A stretch of 63,944 nt of DNA from Caenibacillus caldisaponilyticus (GTDB lineage Bacteria > Bacillota > Bacilli > Bacillales > Sporolactobacillaceae), in assembly GCF_002003465.1 (NCBI RefSeq), contig NZ_BDDQ01000033.1:1-63944 (forward strand), written 5' to 3'. This document shows, piece by piece, positions 54,180 to 62,565 of the stretch (positions within the stretch are counted from its first letter, which is position 1; each line of letters opens with the position of its first letter). Under the pieces are notes generated by a model. The model was not told the DNA's origin and searched no databases. It worked only from the letters and a program-made list of their open reading frames with translations. The position numbers and the translations under genes are program-made.

Positions 54180-54614
54180 ATGTCCTTCGGCTTTTGGTTT
54201 TTCATCGTTTTATGGTCCTTCCTCCTTCTCGGCTTTATGGGGATCGGCGGATTTTTTATGTTTCGCAAATTTTTAAAAAGCCTTCCCCGAAGCGACGGAA
54301 AGTCGATTCTCGATTGGCAGCGCTATTACATCGATCAGACGCGCCACCTGTGGACGGAGGAGCAGCTCTCCTTTTTGGAAGAACTGGTCAAGCCAGTGCC
54401 GCCGTTATTTCGTGACGTCGCCAAGGAAAAAATCGCCGGAAAAATCGGAGAGCTGGCTTTAAAGCGCAACGCGAAAAAAATGACGGAAGAACTGATCATC
54501 GAAGGTTATATTAAAGCGACGCCGAAGCGCGATCACAAATATTTGCGAAGAACGCTCGAACGCCATCACATTGATTTGGAGCGTTATGAGCCGTTTTTTA
54601 AACACGGTTCTTAA
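54180..54614 (+). CDS. yneK: DUF2621-family membrane protein (YneK)
   Basis: A 144-residue protein with one N-terminal membrane helix (about residues 3-27, SFGFWFFIVLWSFLLLGF) and a conserved cytoplasmic part (SDGKSILDWQRYYIDQTRHL, LVKPVPPLFRDVAKEKIAGK, EELIIEGYIKATPKRDHKYL), which I recognise as DUF2621/YneK. ATG 54180 has GGGGTGG 5 bases upstream. In B. subtilis yneK lies in the same yne region as ccdC, yneF and sirA, so this is conserved synteny. Function unknown. Confidence 0.88.
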   Translation: MSFGFWFFIVLWSFLLLGFMGIGGFFMFRKFLKSLPRSDGKSILDWQRYYIDQTRHLWTEEQLSFLEELVKPVPPLFRDVAKEKIAGKIGELALKRNAKKMTEELIIEGYIKATPKRDHKYLRRTLERHHIDLERYEPFFKHGS

Positions 54615-54650
54615 AGGGGGAGCATCCGGCCGAAGCACCCCCTTTTTATC
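54613..54650 (+). terminator. Rho-independent terminator of yneK
   Basis: AAAGGGGG/CCCCCTTT with an inner GC/GC closure, followed by TTAT. Confidence 0.85.
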
Positions 54651-54690
54651 CACGAAGAAAGCCGTGACCGTATGGAGACCCGAGAACTTC

Positions 54691-54722
54691 GAAACCCCTT
54701 CGCCTGCAAGCGAAGGGGTTGT
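54691..54722 (-). terminator. Hairpin after ccdC
   Basis: AACCCCTTCG/CGAAGGGGTT with an eight-base loop; a weak T-run (TTTCG) follows on the minus strand. Confidence 0.5.
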
Positions 54723-54737
54723 GTCATGGCGCGGCCA

Positions 54738-55208
54738 TCAGTTGCCGTTCATTTTTTTCTCCATGCGTTTGTACATTACAAACATCGCGATCCGCCACGG
54801 CAAGATCATGCCGAAAGCGAGGGTGAAAAACAATCCCGCCGTTTGGCCGAGTTGGATTTCTTCTTCCAAAAAAATTTTCATCAGCGTGCGCAAGATGAAC
54901 AATCCGATGATGATAAAAATAAAGGCTTTCGACCGTTTTAAATAGATTTGCCCGTCGCGTATCGAAAATTTGGACGTCCAAATCAGAAACACCGAAAACA
55001 CGGCGCCGACAAGAAACGCTTCCAACAATTCAGAAATCGGCACCCGGAATTCAGGCACAACGAACATCAAAAAGCCCGTCGACATAAAGAGCGGCGGCAG
55101 CAAGATTTTCTTGGCATTGGTCGGCTTGTTCTGCGCCCTTAATCGAATGGCGATAATGCCTAAGGCAAAGATAATCCCGATGAGAAGGCTCAATACGTGA
55201 GTCCACAT
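54738..55208 (-). CDS. ccdC: CcdC-family membrane protein
   Basis: A 156-residue protein with about five membrane helices. The conserved segments IIAIRLRAQNKPTNAKKILL, PPLFMSTGFLMFVVPEFRVP and FGMILPWRIAMFVMYKRME are those of CcdC (YneJ, DUF1453). In Bacillus the gene sits beside ccdA, which is needed for cytochrome c maturation; here ccdA and its response-regulator neighbour are absent. The start is ATG 55208 with AGAGG about 12 bases upstream. Its exact biochemical role is unknown even in B. subtilis. Confidence 0.88.
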   Translation of the reverse strand: MWTHVLSLLIGIIFALGIIAIRLRAQNKPTNAKKILLPPLFMSTGFLMFVVPEFRVPISELLEAFLVGAVFSVFLIWTSKFSIRDGQIYLKRSKAFIFIIIGLFILRTLMKIFLEEEIQLGQTAGLFFTLAFGMILPWRIAMFVMYKRMEKKMNGN

Positions 55209-55402
55209 CCGTTCATCGACCTCTTTTACGTTTGAAGCTTCATGATCCCATTATAAAGCATCACGCGGCAGAAAAAAACGGACCGGACAACGCCGATCCT
55301 CTCGCCCGCCGCGGTGCCGCATCCGCCGCAGCGGATGCGGCCGCGCCAGGCCCTCCACGGCCGAGGCGCCAACACGCCGCTTTCGTTGAAAACGCGGATC
55401 AT

Positions 55403-56233
55403 CTACTTGTTGACTTTATCCGCTTCCACATATTGTTCTAAAGTAATATTGTGGTCATGGATGTATTTTGCGGCTTTCTTACCGACATAACGAATGTGCC
55501 ACGGCTCGTATTCATAACCGGTGATGTTTTCTTTCCCTTTCGGATACCGGATGATAAAGCCGAAACGATAGGCGTTGGCGGCCACCCATTTGCCGGCTTT
55601 CGTTTCGCCGAATTTCGCCGTGAGCGGATCACCGGCGGACAACATATCCGCTGAGGTGATGTCGATCGCGAGCCCGGTCTGGTGCTCGCTCGTCCCGGGA
55701 TAGGCGCTCACCATCGCCGCTTTGTCCTTGCCGTGCGTTTTGACGTTCTGTTCATAGATGGCGACTTGGCGATCATAGGAGCGATAGCCCGATTCCCCAT
55801 AAAGGGTAATGCCCGCGCGGTCGGCGGCGGCGAACATTTCTTCCAGGGCGTGAGCCGCGACGGCCCGCAATTTTCGTTTCTCGATCTTCTCTTTATATGG
55901 GAAACGAACATTCGGATAAACTAAATCTTTTGGAGCATAACCGTCAGGCAATTTATGGGTTTTATTGACGAGCACGAGGATGGATGACGGATTGTTGACC
56001 ACCGTGATCGCCTTTTGGTCGCCGTTCGTCTCCGTCCGTGACGATTGGTTGTTTTCGTCATTTTGAGCTTGTTCTTTTTCTTTGGCGGATTCGTCCGTTA
56101 CGACCCGCTCCTTTTTCGCCGAATCGTTCTTAGAAGTCGTCCCGCGGTCGTGCGAGCCGCCCGCCGTCCCGCACGAGATTAACAGAAATAAAGCACAGAT
56201 CGCGGCCAAAAGCCGCGCAAAAGATTTCCACAT
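55403..56233 (-). CDS. M15-family D,D-carboxypeptidase lipoprotein (VanY/YodJ-like)
   Basis: A 276-residue secreted lipoprotein. The signal peptide ends in the lipobox LLISC, so Cys21 is the lipid anchor. A Lys/Asp/Glu/Gln-rich linker (about residues 22-78) leads to the peptidase. Zinc ligands and catalytic residues appear in GESGYRSYDRQVAIYE, PGTSEHQTGLAIDIT (His and Asp ligands) and YEYEPWHIRYVG (catalytic Glu and third His). It trims the terminal D-alanine from peptidoglycan peptides. ATG 56233 has GTGGAGA 4-5 bases upstream. Single gene, placed between ccdC and mnmH. Confidence 0.94.
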   Translation of the reverse strand: MWKSFARLLAAICALFLLISCGTAGGSHDRGTTSKNDSAKKERVVTDESAKEKEQAQNDENNQSSRTETNGDQKAITVVNNPSSILVLVNKTHKLPDGYAPKDLVYPNVRFPYKEKIEKRKLRAVAAHALEEMFAAADRAGITLYGESGYRSYDRQVAIYEQNVKTHGKDKAAMVSAYPGTSEHQTGLAIDITSADMLSAGDPLTAKFGETKAGKWVAANAYRFGFIIRYPKGKENITGYEYEPWHIRYVGKKAAKYIHDHNITLEQYVEADKVNK

Positions 56234-56278
56234 CTCTTCTCCACATCCTTAATCCATCAACATCCAGCTTACCATGAT

Positions 56279-57358
56279 TCATAACGGCTGACCAGAAGCG
56301 ATCGCAGAAAATTTTGCGCCCCACTCATCCAAATGAGGGATGAGTTTTTCCACCGCTTCTTCGACCGACGAAGCCGCAATGACCGTCGACTTTTGCTGAT
56401 ATTCCTTGTGCTTGTGGCGATAACGCGGGTCGTAATAATTTTCGAGCAGCAAGCGGATGACGCGCTCCCAATCGCGCGTGGAAAAAGCTTCGTCCAGTTC
56501 GGCGGCCAGGCGACCATCTAAATATTTTCGCAGGCGAACGTAAGCTTCTGAGAGTTGGGTGAAGTTCTTTTCGGGATCATAGGCTTCATAAATCGCGCGA
56601 ACGCGTTTTTCAAAGGGATACTCAATAAAAAAGTGAACGCCGGTCTCTTTCCCTTTCATGATAAAGTCTGGGAGGACAACGCGACCGATCCGCTTGCTTT
56701 CACCTTCGATGATGTAATAAGGCGCATCGTCCAATTCTTTCAGGCGCCGCCACAGATCGCGATCAAACGCTTTTTGCGATTTCGGCGACAGTCCGACGGA
56801 ACCGAAAATCGACCCGCGATGGCCGGCAAGCCCTTCCAGATCAAGCACCGGATACCCTTTTTTCATGAGCGCTTGCAAAATGTCGGTCTTTTGGCTGCCG
56901 GTATAACCCCGGATGACGATAAAAGGTTTTCGGAGCGCAGCGTAGCGCTCCAGCTCGGCAACGATCAATTTGCGGTAAGAGCGAATGCCGCCTTTTAACT
57001 GTAAACAGGGCGTGCCCATCATCGTCATAAACATCGCGAGGCTGCGGCTGCGCATGCCGCCGCGCCAGCAATAGATGACGGTTTCATCGCTCGTTTCGCT
57101 CAACACCTTCACGCGCCGGTACAACTCCGGCAATTTCGGCGAAACGATCTCAAGCCCGCGCGCTTTCGCCGTCTCCGGACCCTTTTGTTTATAGAGCGTA
57201 CCGACTTCAGCGCGTTCTTCATTGGTAAAGAGCGGAAGGTTTTCGGCGCCCGGGATGTGAAATTCTTCAAACTCGCCCGGCGAACGCACGTCGATGAGCG
57301 CCACTTTTTTTTGGGATTCCAACAGATCGTTGATTTCGATTTGCTTCAACTCAGCCAT
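56279..57358 (-). CDS. mnmH: tRNA 2-selenouridine synthase
   Basis: A 359-residue enzyme (SelU) that uses selenophosphate to turn 2-thiouridine at the tRNA wobble position into 2-selenouridine. The N-terminal rhodanese domain (about residues 7-130) has ALIDVRSPGEFEEFHIPGAE and the active Cys97 in VIYCWRGGMRSRS. The C-terminal P-loop domain has VIRGYTGSQKTDILQAL (151-158 GYTGSQKT) and GHRGSIFGSVG. GAGGGTGTTGAC precedes ATG 57358. It depends on SelD, which is encoded in this window, so both uses of selenium (Sec and selenouridine) are present. Confidence 0.95.
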   Translation of the reverse strand: MAELKQIEINDLLESQKKVALIDVRSPGEFEEFHIPGAENLPLFTNEERAEVGTLYKQKGPETAKARGLEIVSPKLPELYRRVKVLSETSDETVIYCWRGGMRSRSLAMFMTMMGTPCLQLKGGIRSYRKLIVAELERYAALRKPFIVIRGYTGSQKTDILQALMKKGYPVLDLEGLAGHRGSIFGSVGLSPKSQKAFDRDLWRRLKELDDAPYYIIEGESKRIGRVVLPDFIMKGKETGVHFFIEYPFEKRVRAIYEAYDPEKNFTQLSEAYVRLRKYLDGRLAAELDEAFSTRDWERVIRLLLENYYDPRYRHKHKEYQQKSTVIAASSVEEAVEKLIPHLDEWGAKFSAIASGQPL

Positions 57359-57830
57359 GTCAACACCCTCATCAAAAAGAAAAAAGATCAGTGGGCATTG
57401 GAATCATGAAGCGGGTGATCCGATATCCGCGCTTCAGCCTGCCGGATTCACGGCATTTGCCCGCATCGGAAAACAGATCAGATCTTCCAAAACTTAGGTA
57501 CCACTGTTCATTATTGAACATCCGACGCCGTTCGTCAAATCGTCTGAACATCCCGCGGGCTTCGACAGTCCGCCGCTTCAGGCAACGATTGAAAGCGATT
57601 TCTCCATTTCAAAGATGACGGTTCTTGCGGAATTTTATTCAATCGGACATTTAAATATTGACACATTTTTCCGCTGTCATTTTTTATACTCTTTTTCAGA
57701 ATAGACAAGCCGACCACCGATGGCCAAGACGAAACAGACACTAGAAACCGATCGGGCTGTCGATGGTCCGAGCGGGTGGCGGATCCAGCTTGCGAAAAAC
57801 GGGTGAGTTCAAAGAAAGGGGTCAACATTC

Positions 57831-57968
57831 TTGGAACGAATCATGGACAAGGATTGGTATGATCTTATGATGTTGGCGAAAGCGCTCGGTTTGACGAAAG
57901 ATGAAGTTCGCGATTTCATCCATAAACAGCGAGCCAAGGCGAAAGAAAAAAAACCCGTCGAAAAATGA
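57831..57968 (+). CDS. sinI: SinI-like anti-repressor
   Basis: A 45-residue protein whose core, DKDWYDLMMLAKALGLTKDE followed by VRDFIHK, matches the helical hook of SinI (in B. subtilis DQEWVELMVEAKEANISPEE). This hook binds SinR and breaks its tetramer, releasing biofilm and motility control. The start is TTG 57831, with AAAGGGG 9 bases upstream; ATG 57843 is too far from it. It runs toward sinR on the opposite strand and shares a terminator with it, unlike the tandem sinI-sinR of B. subtilis. The C-terminal Lys-rich tail is encoded within the terminator stem. Confidence 0.8.
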   Translation: MERIMDKDWYDLMMLAKALGLTKDEVRDFIHKQRAKAKEKKPVEK

Positions 57969-57981
57969 TCGACGGGTTTTC
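57944..57981. terminator. Shared terminator of convergent sinI and sinR
   Basis: AAACCCGTCGA/TCGACGGGTTT (57951-57961 and 57969-57979) with A-run on the left and TTTT on the right. The left arm codes for the last residues of SinI. Confidence 0.88.
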
Positions 57982-57992
57982 AAGGGAGATCG

Positions 57993-58316
57993 CTACGCCT
58001 TGCGATTGCGCCATTTCTGAAATTCAATAAATTCCCGGAAAGCCTGTTTGTCGACACCCGCTTCCATGGCTTCTTTTATGAGTTCGATCCATCCTTGGTC
58101 CAACGCATCCACAGACTCTTTGTCGGCTTCGATCAATTGAAAAACGCTCACGCCAAGGACATCGGCAATCTTTTCCAAGAAATGAATGGATGGATTTTTT
58201 TGCACGTCGCGCTCAATGGTGCTGAGATACGACTTGGAAACGTCAGCCCGGAGCGCCAACTCCGTCAATGACATGCCTTTTTGTTGGCGTAGCTGCTTGA
58301 TTTTCTTTCCCAACAT
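57993..58316 (-). CDS. sinR: SinR-like transcriptional repressor
   Basis: A 107-residue regulator. The N-terminal HTH-3 domain reads LGKKIKQLRQQKGMSLTELA, then DVSKSYLSTIERDVQKNPSI and HFLEKIADVLGVSVFQLI. The C-terminal SinI/SinR oligomerisation hook WIELIKEAMEAGVDKQAFRE, FIEFQKWRNRK follows. Both halves align with B. subtilis SinR from memory. ATG 58316 is chosen since AGGGTG lies 6 bases upstream. It would repress matrix and related genes until SinI binds. Upstream, 58317-58631 has no recognisable gene. Confidence 0.9.
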   Translation of the reverse strand: MLGKKIKQLRQQKGMSLTELALRADVSKSYLSTIERDVQKNPSIHFLEKIADVLGVSVFQLIEADKESVDALDQGWIELIKEAMEAGVDKQAFREFIEFQKWRNRKA

Positions 58317-58631
58317 GTCCATCACCCTACGATACACATTGATGTAAGCCTTTGGATGCCACTCGTTGCCAAAATAAGCCTTTCCCTAGCGGACATCCTC
58401 TCCTGACGGGCTCCACTTTCCCGGTTCGAGAGGATGACGCTTTCAACCGGGCCGATTTTTCCGAGGGTGAACACGAAACGAATGAAATAACGGGAATGAT
58501 TTTCGTTTTTGCTCCTCGTCATCGCTCCTGAAGACGAACCTTTTAGGGAACGCATCCGGCTTTTTGGCAACTCCGGTATATGGCAGAAGACGGGCGCCTT
58601 AACTGTAGCGCTTTTCTGACAAACGATGGAC
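58317..58631. other. Gene-free interval upstream of sinR
   Basis: No reading frame with a ribosome binding site and no clear RNA structure is seen; sinR promoter elements are not obvious either. Confidence 0.5.
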
Positions 58632-58660
58632 AAAAAAGTACTCATCGTAAAAATGAGTAC
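58632..58660 (-). terminator. Rho-independent terminator of yneF
   Basis: GTACTCAT/ATGAGTAC with a seven-base loop, followed on the minus strand by TTTTTTG. Confidence 0.88.
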
Positions 58661-58672
58661 CTCATTGGAATC

Positions 58673-58891
58673 TCATTGGGACTTCATTTGATTTTGGATG
58701 GCTTTCATCATCTGATTAATCTTTTTCTGTGACGGATTTTGTCCCATTTGCATCATCATGACGCGCAACATTTTTTCATTGATCGGCGGGTTTTTCTTCA
58801 AGTAGTCCATCATGTATTTGCGGGCGATAAAAAAGCCTAAAATCATGCCGACCGCGATGCCGGCGATGCCCACCAAGATGTCAAGCCACAT
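58673..58891 (-). CDS. yneF: YneF-family small membrane protein
   Basis: A 72-residue UPF0154/YneF protein with one N-terminal membrane helix ([20 protein letters not shown]) and a conserved cytoplasmic tail ([33 protein letters not shown]). ATG 58891 has AAGGAGGA upstream. The position after sirA and tkt is as in B. subtilis. Function unknown. Confidence 0.94.
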   Translation of the reverse strand: MWLDILVGIAGIAVGMILGFFIARKYMMDYLKKNPPINEKMLRVMMMQMGQNPSQKKINQMMKAIQNQMKSQ

Positions 58892-59051
58892 CGATGACTT
58901 CCTCCTTACCTATCTTCCGTCCATGCCACCCATCATCCCTGAACTGATGCATGGCAATCTCCAACGGCTTTAATGAAATCAAAAAATAGTGTACTATAAG
59001 GCGGCCCGGAAGACAACCATCCGCGGAGAAATGAGAACCCATCGGTTTCGT

Positions 59052-59492
59052 TCAGGCGAGATCATCATATAACAACAGCTTCCGAAAAGGCCGGAGCCAA
59101 GCGCTTCGCAAATCTTGATAATCAACGGCTAAAAAATGGGGATGAATCCGCCGCAGCGTTTCAAAAACAAATGTCTCCGCCCCTTTGTTTCCGGAAGCGT
59201 ACATGATGATGCGGTCATGCCCAAGACGAAGCCGGACAAAGCCGTCGTCGCGATGCTGGATGAAAAGCTCGTCCCCTCTTTTTTGAACACGGGGGTTTTG
59301 CCTCAAGATCCGCCCGATATGTTCCGCAGGAATCGGATGGGTGATATAAGCGATTTGTTTCTGCAAAATCTGGCTTCTGTCGGGATCGGTTTCCTTTACC
59401 GCTTCGCAAAACAACCGAAACAATAGCTGTTCTTTTACGCGATATTCACGGGCCACATCATCTTCAAGCAGATAAATATCATAATGCCTCAT
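59052..59492 (-). CDS. sirA: Sporulation inhibitor of replication SirA
   Basis: A 146-residue protein of the SirA (YneE) family, which binds domain I of DnaA and stops new replication rounds at sporulation onset. Recognised by order and by motifs RHYDIYLLEDDVAREYRVKE, KQIAYITHPIPAEHI, DRIIMYASGNKGAETFVFET and RRIHPHFLAVDYQDLRSAWL, corresponding to the B. subtilis YITQPIP and ASGDYEAE segments. ATG 59492 has GGTGGAGGG 5 bases upstream. It lies between tkt and yneF as in B. subtilis, so sporulation capacity is implied. Confidence 0.9.
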   Translation of the reverse strand: MRHYDIYLLEDDVAREYRVKEQLLFRLFCEAVKETDPDRSQILQKQIAYITHPIPAEHIGRILRQNPRVQKRGDELFIQHRDDGFVRLRLGHDRIIMYASGNKGAETFVFETLRRIHPHFLAVDYQDLRSAWLRPFRKLLLYDDLA

Positions 59493-59611
59493 GGGCGTCC
59501 CTCCACCGTTCCTGTTTCCGTTCATTATAAAGGATGTCCATGAAAAACGGTGTCAGAATCGGACGCCCGTGAGGCGACAATTATTTCGGCTGCTGTCGAA
59601 ACGGCGCCGTT

Positions 59612-61612
59612 TTATGCTTTTAACAGGTTTTTCATTTTTTCCGCGACGTATTCGGGGGTAAAGCCGAATTCTTTCATGACGCGCGCGCCGTCGGCGGACG
59701 CACCGAAGCGATCGATCGTCACGCAATCGCCTTCGGGTCCGACATACTTATGCCATCCGAGCGTCGCGCCGGCTTCGACGGCGAGACGTTTTTTGACGTT
59801 CGGCGGCAAGATTTGGTCTTTATAGCTTTGCGGCTGTTGTTCAAAGAGATCCCACGACGGGAAGCTGACGACATGCACGTGGATGCCGTCCCGCGCCAAA
59901 AGCGCTTGGGCTTCCACGGCGACGGCCACTTCCGAACCGCTCGCAAGAATCAAGCCGTCCGGCACACCCGCCGCTTCGGAAACGATGTAAGCGCCGCGGC
60001 GAACGCCTTCCTCGGCGCCTTCTTTCGTGCCGGGGAGCGTCGGCACGCCTTGACGGGTAAGCACCAAAGCCGTCGGGCGGTTCGTCGATTCGACGGCGAT
60101 CTTCCAGGCCGCCCGCGTCTCATTGCCGTCGGCGGGACGGATGACCGTCAGATTCGGCATCGCCCGCAAGGAAGCCAATTGTTCAACCGGTTCGTGCGTC
60201 GGGCCGTCCTCCCCGACGGCGATGCTGTCGTGCGTGAACACAAAGATCGACGGCACCGACATAAGGGCGGCGAGGCGGATGGCCGGCCGCAAGTAATCGG
60301 AGAACACAAAGAAGGTGGAACCATACGGAATGACGCCGCCGTGAAGCGCCATGCCGTTGACCGCGGCGCCCATGGCGAATTCGCGGACGCCGAACCATAC
60401 ATTGCGCCCATGATAACTTTCAGGCAAAAAGTTTTCGTCGCCTTTGATCAATGTTTTGGTCGATGAAGCGAGGTCCGCGGCTCCGCCGATGATTTGCGGA
60501 ACGGTTTTCGCGAGCGCGTTGAGCACTTCGCCCGACGATTCACGGGTCGCTTTTTTGCTTCCCGGCTCGTAGACAGGAAGTTCGCGGTCATAGCCTTCCG
60601 GGAGTTTGCCTTGAACAGCCCGGTCGAATTCCTCGGCGAGTTCCGGATAGCTTTCGCGATATTTTCGCAAAAGATCGCGCCATTCGCTCTCTTGCCGTTC
60701 CCCTTTTTCGGCAGCCGCCGCAAAATGGCGTTTCACTTCCTCGGGAACGGTAAATGGTTGGTCGTACGGCCATTCATAGTATTTCTTCGCCGCCGACGCT
60801 TCTTCCGCTCCCAGCGGTTTGCCGTGCGCTTCGCTCGTGCCGGCCACCGACGGCGCACCGTAGCCGATCGTGGTTTTCACTTCAATGAGCGTCGGGCGCG
60901 AAAGATCTTGTTTGGCTTCATTCAGCGCCTGGTTGATCGCCGTGATGTCGTTGCCGTCCTTGACATGCAGCACTTGCCAACCGTAGGCTTCGAAGCGTTT
61001 TTTGACATCTTCCCCGAAAGCCATGTTCAGATCACCATCGAGCGAGATGTCGTTGGAGTCGTATAAAACGATGAGCCGCCCCAATTTCAGGCGCCCGGCG
61101 AGCGACGCCGCCTCCGCGGCGACCCCTTCCATAAGATCGCCGTCGCCGCAAATCGCATATGTAAAGTGATCCACGATATCAAAACCCGGCCGATTGTAGC
61201 GGGCAGCCAAATGGCGTTCCGCCATGGCCATGCCGACCGCCATGGCAATCCCTTGGCCGAGCGGTCCGGTCGTGGCGTCTACGCCCGGAGTGTGTCCATA
61301 TTCGGGATGGCCCGGCGTTTTGGATCCCCATTGTCTGAACGCTTTAAGGTCGTCCAGCGTGACATCGTAACCGAAGAGATGCAACAAGCTGTAAAGCAAC
61401 ATCGATCCGTGGCCGGCCGAAAGCACGAAACGGTCGCGGTTAAACCACTTCGGATTTTTCGGATTATGTTTCATGTGGCTCGTCCACAGCACATAGGCCA
61501 TCGGTGCCGCGCCCATGGGCATGCCCGGATGCCCGGAATTCGCGTTTTCAATCGCATCTATGGATAAAGTCCGGATGGTGTTGATCGATAATTGTTCGAT
61601 AGAAAGTGCCAA
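59612..61612 (-). CDS. tkt: Transketolase
   Basis: A 666-residue ThDP enzyme of the non-oxidative pentose phosphate pathway. The N-terminal domain has [20 protein letters not shown] with catalytic His, the ThDP/metal motif [20 protein letters not shown] and [19 protein letters not shown]. The second domain carries the activating Glu in [16 protein letters not shown] and [20 protein letters not shown]; the C-terminal domain has [19 protein letters not shown] 61612 (AAGGGG 8 bases upstream) is preferred over GTG 61621, which overlaps that motif. Single cistron in the conserved lexA-tkt-sirA block. Confidence 0.96.
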   Translation of the reverse strand: MALSIEQLSINTIRTLSIDAIENANSGHPGMPMGAAPMAYVLWTSHMKHNPKNPKWFNRDRFVLSAGHGSMLLYSLLHLFGYDVTLDDLKAFRQWGSKTPGHPEYGHTPGVDATTGPLGQGIAMAVGMAMAERHLAARYNRPGFDIVDHFTYAICGDGDLMEGVAAEAASLAGRLKLGRLIVLYDSNDISLDGDLNMAFGEDVKKRFEAYGWQVLHVKDGNDITAINQALNEAKQDLSRPTLIEVKTTIGYGAPSVAGTSEAHGKPLGAEEASAAKKYYEWPYDQPFTVPEEVKRHFAAAAEKGERQESEWRDLLRKYRESYPELAEEFDRAVQGKLPEGYDRELPVYEPGSKKATRESSGEVLNALAKTVPQIIGGAADLASSTKTLIKGDENFLPESYHGRNVWFGVREFAMGAAVNGMALHGGVIPYGSTFFVFSDYLRPAIRLAALMSVPSIFVFTHDSIAVGEDGPTHEPVEQLASLRAMPNLTVIRPADGNETRAAWKIAVESTNRPTALVLTRQGVPTLPGTKEGAEEGVRRGAYIVSEAAGVPDGLILASGSEVAVAVEAQALLARDGIHVHVVSFPSWDLFEQQPQSYKDQILPPNVKKRLAVEAGATLGWHKYVGPEGDCVTIDRFGASADGARVMKEFGFTPEYVAEKMKNLLKA

Positions 61613-61650
61613 TGTTTCCACCCCTTCTGCATGTTGATCAATTACAGTTT

Positions 61651-61680
61651 ATCATAAAAAAGGGCACCTATTCACATGAA
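61651..61680 (-). promoter_or_regulatory. Possible promoter of tkt
   Basis: The minus strand reads TTCATG, 18 bases, TATGAT; the -35 box is poor. Confidence 0.4.
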
Positions 61681-61699
61681 CAGGGCAGGTTTCCTAACG

Positions 61700-61719
61700 A
61701 AAAAACCGCGAACCCGCGG
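61700..61719 (-). terminator. Terminator of the yneA-ynzC operon
   Basis: CCGCG/CGCGG followed on the minus strand by TTTTTTCG. A second GC-rich hairpin, GCGGTGCG/CGCACCGC (61716-61735), overlaps it. From 61740 to 61925 nothing is recognised. Confidence 0.72.
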
Positions 61720-61925
61720 TGCGCCTCCGCACCGCAACCGGCGCGCCGTGACCGACACGGGTTTTCCAATCCCTTCTAGCCGCTCATGTTGCGGCGACCC
61801 GCTGTCGTTGTCCCGACCGCTTGGGATGGGCAAACCCGCCTCAAGTCCCCTTGCCAATCGGAACACGACGCATCAAAACGAATCCAGTTGAACGCGGGAC
61901 TCTTTTCCCGCTTTATCCACATCCT

Positions 61926-62159
61926 CTAATGCAACGATCTTTTTTTCTTGCTCGCTTTCAGCTTTTCCGGCGTGACATCGCGGCCGTAACGATCGATCAC
62001 TTTGATGGTATGCAATTGGTCGGTGAAATGCTTGCGGAACGCCACCAAATATTCCGCTCGCAATTCGCCCTGCTCGCGGCGTTCTTCGTCGCTCAATCCG
62101 ACGGTTTTCGCCTTGCGGGCGAGCTCGTTGATCCGCGCCAACTTCTCTTTAGAAAGCAT
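61926..62159 (-). CDS. ynzC: YnzC (DUF896) family protein
   Basis: A 77-residue helical protein with the DUF896 core KEKLARINELARKAKTVGLS, EERREQGELRAEYLVAFRKH and a basic tail ASKKKRSLH. In B. subtilis it is part of the LexA-controlled yneA-yneB-ynzC operon. ATG 62159 has AAAGGG 7 bases upstream. Here it follows yneA directly (28-base gap); yneB, the recombinase gene usually between them, is absent. Confidence 0.93.
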   Translation of the reverse strand: MLSKEKLARINELARKAKTVGLSDEERREQGELRAEYLVAFRKHFTDQLHTIKVIDRYGRDVTPEKLKASKKKRSLH

Positions 62160-62187
62160 CTTTTCACCCTTTCTCATACGGCTGTTT

Positions 62188-62382
62188 TCAGCTTACCCCA
62201 TCCTCCGCATAAGAAGCAAGCCAAAACGTCGCATCGGCGTCGACCGCATGGACGATCGCGGCGGACTCTTCCCGTTCGGGCGAAGCTTTCAGCGCGTGAA
62301 CCGTCGTCCAAATGCAGCTGATATACAAAATGATGAACAACACATATAACAAAACGGTTTGACCGCTTACGGATTTTTTCAT
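62188..62382 (-). CDS. yneA: YneA-like cell division suppressor, shortened
   Basis: A 64-residue protein in the position of yneA, divergent from lexA and ahead of ynzC. One N-terminal membrane helix (TVLLYVLFIILYISCIWTTV) is followed by an external segment, AAIVHAVDADATFWLASYAE, that looks like the beginning of a degenerate LysM motif (compare V-x-x-GDTLW-x-IA-x-Y). The chain ends there, whereas YneA proteins are about 100 residues with a complete LysM. It may be a truncated or minimal SOS division inhibitor. ATG 62382 has GAAGGA upstream. Expression should be LexA-controlled. Confidence 0.72.
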   Translation of the reverse strand: MKKSVSGQTVLLYVLFIILYISCIWTTVHALKASPEREESAAIVHAVDADATFWLASYAEDGVS

Positions 62383-62404
62383 CTGTCCTTCATCCCCCAT
62401 TACA

Positions 62405-62416
62405 GAATATATGTTC
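62405..62416. promoter_or_regulatory. Weak LexA box near yneA
   Basis: GAATATATGTTC differs from the GAAC-N4-GTTC frame by one base. It is about 20 bases downstream of the yneA -10 box. Confidence 0.5.
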
Positions 62417-62430
62417 CCCTTTGGTTAAAA

Positions 62431-62459
62431 ATAATAACGGGAACAAATGTTCCTGTCAA
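62431..62459 (-). promoter_or_regulatory. SOS promoter of yneA
   Basis: The minus strand reads TTGACA, 17 bases, TATTAT; the spacer contains the LexA box 62441-62452. Confidence 0.78.
62441..62452. promoter_or_regulatory. LexA (SOS) box
   Basis: GAACAAATGTTC is a perfect match to the Gram-positive SOS core GAAC-N4-GTTC, lying between the -35 and -10 boxes of yneA. Confidence 0.88.
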
Positions 62460-62468
62460 GCGTTTTTT

Positions 62469-62482
62469 CGAACGAATGTTTG
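62469..62482. promoter_or_regulatory. LexA (SOS) box at the lexA promoter
   Basis: CGAACGAATGTTTG matches CGAACRNRYGTTYC except for the last base. It overlaps the lexA -35 box. Confidence 0.8.
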
Positions 62483-62509
62483 CAAAAGAAGCGACAAGCA
62501 TGATATACT
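62480..62509 (+). promoter_or_regulatory. Promoter of lexA
   Basis: TTGCAA, 18 bases, TATACT. Confidence 0.7.
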
Positions 62510-62565
62510 TCCAAGTAAAGGAATGAGGTCGGCTACGTTTATCGATAAGGGGGATCAAAAAGGTT

